Source: Symbiodinium natans
Taxonomy: Eukaryota > Sar > Dinophyceae > Suessiales > Symbiodiniaceae
Length of the DNA: 64,000 nucleotides
Direction: 5' to 3'
Assembly: GCA_905221605.1 (NCBI GenBank)
Contig: CAJNDS010001335.1
Span: forward strand, 131,001-195,000
The first letter of the stretch is position 1, and every line of letters begins with the position of its first letter. Under the pieces are notes generated by a model. The model saw nothing but the letters and a program-made list of their open reading frames with translations, searched no databases and was not told the DNA's origin. Below are positions 20,869 to 32,800 of the stretch, in pieces. The translations under genes and the position numbers were made by a program.

Positions 20869-23800
20869 GGTCTAGGGTTTAGGGTTTAGGGTTTAGGGTT
20901 TAGGGTTTAGGGTTTAGGGTTTAGGGTTTAGGGTTTAGGGTTTAGGGTTCTGAAAACCCTAAACCCTATACACCCTAGATGGTTGTTCGGACTATATGGG
21001 GATTAGGGTGCGGAGCTTAACCCCAAACCCTATACCCTAAACCCTAAAGCCTAAAACCGAGGCTCTGGAGTTTCAGATGGGGCGGTTGCCCAAACTTTGG
21101 GGCTCCATCCTGGCAACCTCATTCAACAGAGCTCCTTAAACCCTCACAGCCCTAAACCCAAACCCTAAGCCCTAAATCCTAAACCCTAAATCCTAGACCC
21201 TTTCACACCCTCAAGGTTGTACCCTTGGGTTTTGGGGTAGCGTGTTGAGTCTTCATCCCTTGAAGAGCCCTTCTAAACACTCAAGGCCCTAAACCCTAAA
21301 GCCCCGCTGTACCCCCTGCAAGGGCACCTAACTTGGAGTAGCCCACCTGTGGAGGGTTTAGGGTTTAGGGCTTCGGGCTTAGGGTAAAGCATTTCGGGCT
21401 TAAGGCTTGTAAAGCTTTGGAGGTTCGGGGGGCTGCATCTGAAGTCTACAGCTAGCGGGGGTCCCTTCACCTGACAGAATACGAGCGCCTCCATGAACTT
21501 GCTGAAGTCCAGGGCGTCATCTGGGTTGTCCTGGCAAGGTGCAAGAATTTAGGGCTTAGGGGTTAGGGCCTAGGGTTTAGGATTTAGGGTTATAGGGTTT
21601 AGGACTTAGGGTTTAAGATTTAGGGTTTGAGATTTGGGGTTTAGGTTGGCAAGTAAGATGAAAAGAATTGCTCCGGCAGTGCATCCGACTAATGCTGAGC
21701 GATTCGATTCTACAAGAAGCCAGCTCTGAAGAAGTGAGGCGTGGCACACTAAGGGCATCTCGACTGTGAAAAAAAAGATACATGTGCACACGACTTGTAA
21801 CAAAAGTAATTATTGTTCTAAGTAGTACTTAATAGTACCATACTCAAAATTCAAAAATAGCACTGATACTAGGAATATGAATAGTAGTACTAACAAGCAA
21901 ACAGCTATATACATCATAATTCTAATACTCATGAAGGCCCCTAAGGTTGAGGGCTTCGGAGGACGCTCAAAAATGCAGCAAGCATGCGCGGCTGCTTGTG
22001 CCCAGTGCTGGAGAGGTCGCAATACCTAAAAGTTGAACCCTAACCAAAACCCTCAACCCTCAACCCTAAACCATTCCAAAAACGCCCGCACTAGGAAGGA
22101 CTGCTTGATCGGGTTCCTATTCTAAGGCGGCCCCTCTTATTTAGGGTGCCCAAAAGGCACCATGACTTAGAGACATGGCCTTGTCATCCTCATAAAAGGG
22201 TGTTGGAAGGCCCCCCAAAAGAAGCTGAAGTGGTTTATAGAAAGTAAGCGAAACATCAACAAGCAAAGACAACCCCATTGCCGCATCGTAAGCGAAAACG
22301 CGCCACTAAGCAAAACAGCCGCATGTAGCGACCGAAGCCGCATCCAGAAGCAAAGCAGTCCCATATAGCCAGCGAAGATGCACTATTCCCACAGTCCTTG
22401 TGAACAAGGCCCCGCGCCAGATCCACGAGAGTCTTGGCATCTTCTGGCAGGTGCTTCGAAATCTCCACGCGGGGGGAAACAATATAGGAAATTCAGTCCA
22501 CCCTGCCGCTGCCGACGCGGAGGACAGCAGGTAGCCAATGCCACATCTTCAGGGTTGCACGCTGGATCCCCGCAAGCGTGCAACATCTCCAGGCAAAAAG
22601 GGCAGCCATTCCATCTAAACCCTAAACCCCAAACCCTCAACGCTTTTTCCACGCTGCTCCAGGGTTGTTGTCCGCGTCCATGCCGAGTCGCAAGAAGTAT
22701 AGGGCCGTATAGGGTTTTGGGGGGGCTATTGTAGGGTATTTACATAGGGACCATAAGGGAACGCTATAAGAAACTAGTCCGACCCTTATAATAGTAGACC
22801 CTAACAAAGGCTTTGAAGGGTGAACCCTCCACCCTAGCCCCCGGAGGCCGAAACAGGCTTTCTGGGGGTTTGGGTGCTCTGGGTTCAGGACCCTGAACCC
22901 TAAACTCTGGTCACTACGGACCCTAATGTCTAAGCGCCAAGTCCTAAACCCCAAAACCCTGAATCCTAAACCTTGAGGGATCCTAAACCCTAAACCCGAA
23001 GGGCTAAACCCTAAACCCTAAACCCTAAACCCTAAACCCTAAACCCTAGACCCTAGACCCTAAACCCTAAACCCTAAACCCTAAACAGCCCCAAACAGAG
23101 TTCTGGGCCACAGCAGAGCAACTTCAGGTCTCGGATTTGGGGGTTTACGAACATAGGGGAACCCCCCCCCCCCACTCCCAATAGTAGGATACCCTTATAG
23201 TAAGCCCACAATCAGGTACCCCGAATTTCTAGCCCTAAACCCTAAACCCTAAACCCTAAACCCTAAACCCTAAACCCTACTTTCGGAACCCCCCCAAATC
23301 AGCCTCACATGCCACCGCCTAAACCCTAAGCCCTAAATTCGGAAACCATCCCCCCCCCCCCCCCACCATTTTCACCCGAAACCCTAAACCCTAAACCCGA
23401 AACCCATTTCGTCACACCGGGAGCCTCTCCGCCAAAGATGAACTCCGTGAAGTCGACGATGGAAACCGGATCGATGCCCACCTGATCCCAAGGGTTTGGG
23501 GGTTTAGGCGGGCTTAGGGTGTAGGGTTTAGGGTTTAGGGTGTAGGGTGTAGGGTTTATGGTCGGGTCTTCGGGTGCAGGCTAGAAAGGCTAGCTTGTTT
23601 CGGGTTGAGGTTGAGGGCGATGCTGTGTATTCCTGAGCTTTGGACAGCTCAGGATCTGGCGGCAGCACGTTCCCGAACTTACCCTATAACCCTGATCTCC
23701 AAGAAGGACCATAGTTCACCCCACCCCTCCCCCCCCCCATCTATAATCTAACCCTAACCTCCAAGGGCCTACTAGGCTATGGAGACTACCAAGCCCCCTG

Positions 23801-26800
23801 AGAAGCCAACATGTTCTCTTTCCGACATCCACCGAAACCCTCAACCCCTGGCCTCACCTTGAAGTTTGGGCCTCAACCCTTTTCCCAAAACCCCTAAACC
23901 CCAGCCTCAACCCCTAGACTTACCCTAAACCCTAAACCCCAAACCCCTGAAGCCACAGTCTTCGACCCTTCGGCCACATGCCTCTTCCAGGGCGAGCACG
24001 GCTTCTGGCAGCTCCATGATCTGCAAGAACTCGGCCTCTTAGGGTTTAGGGTTTAGGGTTTAGGGTTTAGGGTTTAGGGTTTCGGGTTTAGGGTGTAGGG
24101 TTTAGGGTGTAGGGTTTGCTGAGTTTCATAAGCCCCCAAAAAAGTGTACACTTTCAGTTCAAAAGGGGGTGACAGTATCCCAAAAGGTGTAAAGTGTACT
24201 CACTCAGCTACTAAGGCCTTTTTCGCTTGGGCATTTGGGTCTGTTGAAAGCCCACACATCTTCAGCCCTGAATTGCGCCTGAAGTCCATTTCTGAGGGGT
24301 TTTGGGATCTTTTTCAAGAATGTCCCCTTACGCGGTTTAAAAGATCATATGCAAGAATGTTTTTTGAGATGGTTTAAGGACCAATATCGATATCACTCCC
24401 GCTAAAGTAAGCCTTTGGGGCTTGGTTAAGCCGAGCCGGGCAAGAAGTCCTGGAGGTGGGTGTGGGACTTATGGTCTATCTTGCCAACCCAAACCCAAAA
24501 CCCTTATAGGAACCACAGGCAACGTGTAGAACGAAGCAGGCTTGGGAATCTTAATGGAGAGACTGAGACCCAGAACCCAAAACCCTAAACTTTTGAGCGC
24601 CGTAAACCCGAACCCCCACACCCTAAATCCTAAAGCCTGAAGCCCGGAAGGCCCGAAAGCCTTTCCAGGCGATTGAACATCGCATTCCTGAAGCACTGCT
24701 CATTATTCAGTTCCTCTCTTATCCAAAGTTCTTTGGCGTGGAACGCCAAAGAATTGGGATTCGGCGCGAATTCAGCATGCCTGTGTACAACAATCTCAAA
24801 GCCTGTGAGCCTGCCACTCAGCTCTACCACTCTGCTGCTTTGCTATTCAGCAGCAACACAGAGTGTCCTTTCTGTGCTTGGGCCCCAGTATGTCTTTGGA
24901 GCCGCACACCAAAAACCGCAAACCCCCTAAATCTCCAAGCGTTCCCAAAATCTTAACGTCCCACGATGTCAGGCCTCCCATGCCCTTTAAACCCTAAACC
25001 CTAAACCCTAAACCCTAAACCCTAAACCTTGAGCCCTAAGGTTCAGGGGTAAGGGTTTGGCTTTTAGGGTCACAAAGGGATCGCAAGGCCTGCGAAATTT
25101 GGTCGTCGTTGTTGGTGTCCTGCCAGAGTTCGGCAAGCAGAGCGAGTCAGGGCGAAGAGATGTGAGGGGTTTGTAGTGAACTCCAAATTGGAACATCCTT
25201 CTCCCCCTACCCCAAAACGTATACTACAGGGAATCCCGGCTCCAATCATCTCCAACTTTCTGGAGTTTGGGTACTTATAAGTGGGGTTTAATGTGCCTAA
25301 ATTTAGCGTTAAGGGCTTCAGGGCAGGGCGTTGCATTCTTGGTTTTGTTTTGCAGTTTCAGGTCTAGGTTTGGGGTTTCGGGCCCTGAACCCAAAACCCC
25401 AAACCCCAAACCCCAAACCCCAAACCCCAAACCTTAAACCCTAAACCCTAAACCCTAAACCCTAGGCCTTGCGCTGAGGGGTGGGAAGCTTGAGGCTTAG
25501 TCGTTTGGGTGGCGGCTGGCCACGAAGCTCTCTTCCGTCTGCTCTACGCTTCAGCAACGCGAAGCCCTAAACCCGAAACCCTAAACCCTAAACTTTGAAC
25601 CCTAAACCCTAAACCTTCAACCCTAAACCCTAAACCCTAAACCCTAAACCCTAAACCCCTAACCTTAAACCCTAAACCCAAACCCAAAACCCAAAACCCT
25701 AAACCCTAAACCCTAAACCCTAGCCAAGTTCCACCCTAAAGCAACCCTTAGGAAAAATATAAGGTTGAAGGGTTTCGGGTTGAGGGTGTAGGGTCCCCTA
25801 AAGCCTACACAAACTCAATATACACTATAACCCCTGTACCAAGGAAGAAGTAAAAAACACGAAGCAAGGGTTAGGCAATTAGGGTGTAGGGCCCCCCAAA
25901 CCCAAACCCCTAACCTTCAAAGCAAGGCCCGTCCAACGCTTGGAGCAGCGTCTGCAGCTTCACGGTTACTAACTGCACCTCAACAGTCCGGCTTTTGGGA
26001 TGGAAATGTCTTGGGATGCCAGGGCATTGGGGTTTAAAGGGTGTAGCATGAGGGTTTAGGGTTTAGGGCTAGGGTTTAGGGTTTGGGGTTTAGGGCTTTA
26101 CGGTGTAAAGGGTAGGCTGGGTGGTGCTCCTTGTTGTCCGCGCTAGTAGAAGCATGGGAGTCGACGTCTGTCACTTAATGCCAAGCGGAAGCTCGTCGGC
26201 CAAAAAGGAAGAAGCTAACCGAGTAGCCGCAAGAGGATGCGACGGGACGACGTGTTTTATATTATACTGTATGCACGTGAGATACATTATATATCTATAT
26301 AATGTTATGTAGATTGCATGTATATGTATATACACACATTGCATTCATCGTCTTCCACTCTCTGGGATGAGGACCATGAGGTCTTCCTTCTCGTTTTGTG
26401 CCACTTGCGACACAACCTGCGCGTGAACAGGGAAACACATCTGCCAAAACAAACCCCAAAACCCAAAACCCAAAACCCAAAACCCTAAACCCTAATCCCT
26501 AAACCCTAAACCCTAAACCCTAAACCCTAAACCCTAAACCCAAACTCGACCCCAGAGTCGCCTGGAAAAAGAAAAGGTGCCCTTCTTCACTTGGCCTAGT
26601 CTGGGCCCTCGAAACTTAGTAGCCCAGTAACCACATTATAATAAGGTAACCCTAAACCGTAAACCCTAAACCCCAAACCCTAAACCCTAAACCCTAAACC
26701 CTAAACCCTAAACCCCTTTTTGGTTGGCTACTTTATAAGGGAACCAGAACCAACAAAAGGGAAGAGGGTACCACTGGGCTACCAAGGAAAAAGCACTACA

Positions 26801-29800
26801 GCCGAAAAGTGAGGCTTGAAGTTTTCGGGATGGTGGCTGGGAGCTCCCAGACCTTACAGTTGAAGGTTTAGGGTTTAGGGTTAGGGTTTAGGGTTTAGGG
26901 TTTAGGGTTTAGGGTTTAGGGTTTAGGGTTTAGGGTTTGGGGTTTGGGGTTTGGGGTTTGGGGTTTGGGGTTTGGGGTTTGGGGTTTGGGGTTTGGGGTT
27001 TGGGGTTTGGGGTTTGAGGTTTGGGGTTTGGGGTTTGGGGTTTGGGGTTTTGGGGTTTAAGGCTTAACCCCAAACATCTCCACACCTTAAGGCCCCAAAC
27101 CCCATAAAGCCCGCGTGGGCCATACAATTGTCGGTCTCATTGCCATACCCTCAATGTTGCGACCCGTCTGTAATGCCGCGCCTGGTATATGTTGGGATTT
27201 GCAAGAAGTCTGAGTCCCTGGTGAAAAACCTAAGGCCTCAACGCTTACGAGGTCCAAACCCGGACTTCCAGCAGACTTGAAGATAATCAATTTCGAGTCC
27301 CTGCATGTATGGGCTGCACAGATGCCGTGCTACATGGGTGGGCGCGAACTGTTGTTTATAATTGTCACTGAAACAGCATGATCCTCGTTTAAGTGCTTGA
27401 GAAGGTCTCGCAAGCGGAAAAACCCAATTGCTGGGCTGCGATTTCAAAACATGTTTCAGCTTTGCAGCTCCAGCGGCCGCAGCTCTTGATACTCTCAAGA
27501 ATGATTGGACGTTATCAAGTGCAGCCATGGATGCCTTGTGGCATGAATACTTTGGAAACCGCAAGTGGCCAGGCGCAAAGCATGGATGCCATGACTAAAC
27601 GGATGCACTGGGGCAGTGGCCTCTATCGGGCAGGCATGGACTCTCTGGAGAATGAACGAAGCATAAAGGCTAGTGGATGACATGGAGCCAGGTGCACTTG
27701 GAGGTCCATGGGTACGTATAACCCCAATTACAACTGCAGTTAAAAGTCCCCATCAGTCGTCTGAGTAGGGTATAAGTAGACTTATTCTTGGGGTTATACA
27801 TACCCATGAACCCCTAAACCCTAAACCCTCCAAGCAGGCATAGATGCCATGAGCGCACGCTCTGGAGAATGTGAGGAATGGACAGGGACAGTGATTTACA
27901 CTGCAAGGTGCACAACCCTAAACCCTAAACCCTAAATCCTAAACCCTAGACACAGAAAGGCGTATAGTTTCAGGCATCCTCGCCGTCGGAGATCAGAATC
28001 TCCAGCGCGCTCGGATAGGGCTTCGAAAGCTTGGCTCTGTTAGGACAGCCACTCCTAAACACCCTAATTACTAGATGAAACCCGAAACTCGAAACTCGAA
28101 ACCCCAAACCTACACCCTAAACCCTAAACCCCTCATGCTTTGGACCCCAGGTCCCCTAATAGAGTGAGCCTTCCACAAGGGTGCTGAAATTGAGGGGGCC
28201 ACGACCCGAACTTCCATCCGCACCTCGCAGAGAACGCCGATCAGCAAGTTCAGCACGGTGCACGCCTTGGAGGCGTTAATGGGGTTTAGGGTTTAGGGTT
28301 TAGGGGTTAGGGTTTAGGGTTTAGGGTTTAGGGTTTAGGGTTTAGGGTTGAGGGCCTGCGAGCCGTTTTTGGGGTCCACCCGGCTCTCCAGCAGCTGAAG
28401 AATGACTGCCCAAAACCAAAAGCCATCAACTCTACACCCTGAACCCTAAACCCCAAACCCTAAACCCCAAACCCTAAACCCTAAAACCCAAACCCTAAAC
28501 CCTAACCCGAAAACCCAAACCCTAAACCCGAAACCCTAAACCCTAAACCCTAATAAACCCTAAACCCTAAACAACCAGAACAGATGGGGAACCTTGTCCC
28601 CAAAATGGGGGAACGTTGTGGCTTCTGGGTGCCTTAGAAGCTGCTATTGGAGTTGCAGACTTCAGGGCTTATCGATGGAGTATGACTCGTACCCCTAAGG
28701 TTGTACCCCCCCCCCAAAAAAAAAATCCCTTAATCTACTCCTGAAAAGCCCTTAGAGGATCTTGAAAAAGGGTCCCCAAACCGTAAATCCTAAACGCCTA
28801 AACGCCTAAACGCCTAAACCCTCAACCCTAAACACCAAAACCCTAAACCCTAAGCCCTAAACGCCTAAACCCTACACCCTAAACCGTAAACGCCTGAACC
28901 CTCAACCCTTACAGTCCAAGGTAGAACCCCTTGAGCTTAAAAAGAGTCAGAGGCCTCGAACGCATCTAAGTTCCGGAGCCCATCCAAGCCCGTATACCTA
29001 ACCCCCCCCAAAGGGTTTAGGGTTTAGGGTTTAGGGTTTAGGGTTGAGGGTTTAGGGTTTAGGGTTTAGGGAAATGTGCCAATGCATTCTGGAACGACAA
29101 GTACTTGAAAAACAAGACAACGCAACAAAATCTACACCTCGGCTTCATCCCCAAACGAACCGCTCAGTCCATCTACATCGCTAAGCTCTCTGCAAGCCTC
29201 TGAGCTGGAAGAAGGCCATTGCCCCTAAACCCTAAACCCTAAACCCTAAACCCTAAACCCTAAACCCTAAACCCTAAACCCTAAACCCTAAACCCTAAAC
29301 CCTAAACCCTAAACCCTAAACCCCGATGGTGCAACCTGAAGCACCTACCTGAAGCCATCTCATCCTCCCCAATCTTGGTCCCTACACCTAGCCCCTCAAC
29401 CCATCGAAATCCATAGGCCAATGTAAGGCAAAACTGCAAACCTACAGTACACTCCAAAAAGTTGGAACGTGGTGTAAGGATGATTAGAGCTGGGATTTTT
29501 CTTTGGGGTGTGGGGATAAGGATGTTCCAGCTGGTGGGAGTAAGCCCTACCCTAAACCCTACACCCTAAACCCTAAACACTAGGCCCTAAACCCTAAACC
29601 CTAAGGCCCCGGCGGAGAGGATGGAAAAGACGAAGACCAAGAGCAAACAGGGAACCGATTCGGCGCCTGCAGCTTGGCGTTGATGTCCGTAGGGTTTAGG
29701 GTTTAGGGTTTAGGGTTTAGGGTTTAGGGTTTAGGGTTTAGGGTTTAGGGTTTAGGGTTTAGGGTTTAGGGTTTAGGGTTTAGGGGTTGGGGTGTAGGGT

Positions 29801-32800
29801 TTTGGGTTTGGGGTCTGGGGGTTAGGGTTTTGGGGTTTGGGGTTTAAGGTTTGGGGATTGGGGTTAGGGGCCTATAGGGTTTAGGGTTTGGGGTTTGGGG
29901 TTTAAAGTTCAGGGTTTTTTAGGCCTTTTCACAGCTGGGGTGGCGGGGAGGGAAATGAGCGAGCGGCAAAACTCAAAGCCACTGCCGCGGCTTTGCAACT
30001 GCTGCTATATTTCGCGTTATCGCGGGCCAGTACTCCCAAACATATGACTTGATGGGTCTTAGGCGCGCTCGTTCAGGTACTTGGGTGTTTGGGTATTGGG
30101 AATCGGATAGAGTGCCTTGCGTGGGCCTCTGTAGCATCTTATAGGCTATTACTTGTTATACAAGGGGTATTGGAGTCGCGGCGAGCCCTCAACCTCGAAC
30201 GCCCACACCCCTTGCAAAGGCACCCATCGGAAGTACCCTTCCTAATGCCTCTGACCTAACTTCTTAGTTGTCCAGTAACCAGGGGGAATTAAAGGTTAAC
30301 CTTTGGGATTTTATTGGGATCAGAATACCCAAAAACGGTTAAAGGTTACCTACTCTACTACTAAGACTGGGAGGTTCATCAGTCTGTAGTACGGACGCTC
30401 TTTTGCTACAAGCTGAGCTCGGCGTCTAGCGGCTCCCAGCCGGCTTGGGGGCAGCCTGTCGCGTGCGGCGCTGGAGCGAGAGCGAACCTTCTGCAACCTG
30501 GCCTCATCTTCTGGTCACGAGAGCTCTGAGAAGGCGCTATGGCACGCTGCGCCTAAGGGCAACAGCTGCCTCAAGGCAGCGAGCGGCTCTCTAAGTGCAG
30601 ACATGGACTTCGCCAGGCTTAAGCGGTCCTCGGCGCCATGTCGCAGCTTCGGCCCAGTAGCCACGTGAATGTAACCGAGGGGCCCTAATGACTAGAATAG
30701 GGTTTTGAGGGGGGGCTATTCTGGTACATGTATAAAGGGACCCTATAAGGGAATACTATGAGTAATTATTCCGACCCCTATAGTATCTATCCAGCGACAG
30801 CATTGGGGATGGGTCTGGGGTTCGGTCGATTAGGGCTTTAGGGTTTCTTCGGGCACTGCAGTTTAGTGTTTGGGAAGGTAGCGAGCCTGCGAAGGCTGCC
30901 CCACGCCAGGACAACCCGATCGAACCCCAAAGGCCAGCCCCCACAAACCCTATAAACTCTATGAACCATATAAAACCTACAAACCCTATGAACCCATGAA
31001 CACTATAAACCCCATACAAACCCGAAAGCCCTATGAACCCTCCGAACCCTATCGCAGATTTAATCCCTCAACCCTGAACTGATACATAGCCACTGGCACA
31101 CTCTTGGCCACAATGCTGCCTGTGCTGCAGAACCCCAAACCCCAACCCCCTAAACCCTAAATTTTAAACTCTTCCGAAACCCTGTTCTTTCCTCCAAGAG
31201 GCTCAGTCAGGTGTGCATGTAAATTTATCTGCGCAGATATAAGGGCCTGAATAATTGGACTAGGGTTTTGGGAAGTTATTCATAGTATAATTACAAAGGG
31301 ACAATAAGGCAACACCATTGGTAATTATTCCGACCCCTATATTACCTTCCCTCGTGGTGCCCAGAGTTTGCTGAGCACTCCCATCCCTGGAGGGGTGTGG
31401 CGGGCACGAGGACAAGGATATGGGTTTGGGGTTTACAAGCTTGAAGCCCTGCGCACCCTAAACCCTAAACCCTAAACCCTAATTAAACCCTAAAGCCTAA
31501 CTAAACTCTAAACCCTAAACTCTAAACCCCTAAACCCCTAAACCAAGGAAATCTTAAAACCCCAGGCCTACTTCGTCGCAGAATGGCGCAATGTCATCGA
31601 GGAAGGTGCCGTAGATCAGCAGCGAGTACATGGAATGCTGGACCTGGGACTCAACGAGTGCTTTTTTTTTGGGGGGGGGGGAGGGTAAGGTTTAGGAGTT
31701 GAGGGTTCAGGGTTTCAGAGTTGAGGGGTTTGAGCGTTTTATGGTTTAGGGTCTAGGGAGGAAGCTTTGGCTTTTTTGGGGGGTTGGATGGGGTCCAGGG
31801 CTCATGTAAGGGATTGGGGTTCATGGCCTTCAGGAATTTCCAGGAATTTCGTGGGATTGAAGAGATGCAAAGGGCTTGGGGCTTAGGGTTGTAGGATGGC
31901 TTGGGAATTTCACAATTGGGTTTGGGGTTTAGGGCTTTTGGGGTTTTTGGGGTTAAGTTTGCATCTGGAAGGTGTTTCGTTTTTTAACCTTGGCTTAGGT
32001 CGTTGTTTGTTGCTTTGTTGCTTGCCATTTGCTGGGGACAGCCGGCTCTGGGTGCTACCCGGGGGGGCGGGGGGGGGGGAGGGTGCAAGACGCGTTAGGG
32101 TTTATAGGGTTTAGGGTTTAGGATTTAGGGTTTAGGGTTTCTATTCTTGCCAAGCTTGATGACCTTGATGACCACGTAGGTTATTGGGGTAGAGCTCTCT
32201 GCACCTCAAATTTGCAAAACCAAATCAGAGTTCCGCTGCAGAACTTCCAAACCCCAAACGCCAAACCCCCCCATCCCGACTCTACGGTTAGCTACCTTTT
32301 AAAGCAACAAAAACTGTCACTAGAACCATAAGATGCTTTAGGGTTTAGGGTTTAGGGTTTAGGGTTTAGGGTTTGGGGTTTGGGGTTTAGAGTTTAGGGT
32401 TCCTGGGGCTCCTGGTGGAATATCTCAGTAACGCCGAACGCTGAGCACCTCACTCTCTTTGACCCAGGGCCGCAAACGCCATTTAGGGTTTAGGGTTTAG
32501 GGTTTGGGGTTTCGGGTTTAGGGTCCTATTCCCCAAGCTCTAAACTCTAAACCCTAAGTCCCAGAACAAAAACAAACACACACAGAAAAAGAAAGAAACA
32601 AAACAATACGCAACTGCAGACTCTAAATCCGAATCCCAAACTCTCAAAACTCAAACCCGATTGCCAGACCTCATACCGACTCCCCGAACATGAGCCTGTG
32701 CACCCCTGAATCTCTAAGCCCGCAAGCCCTGATGTACTTTCAGGGTTCAGGGTTTCAGGGGTTTAGGGTTTAGGGTTTAGGGCTAGGGTTTAGGGTTTAG

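Noticed and set aside
26927-27127. ORFs made of QTPNPKP-type repeats (also 3132-3356 and 50009-50221)
   Set aside because: These are translations of TTTGGGG/TTTAGGG arrays, not proteins.
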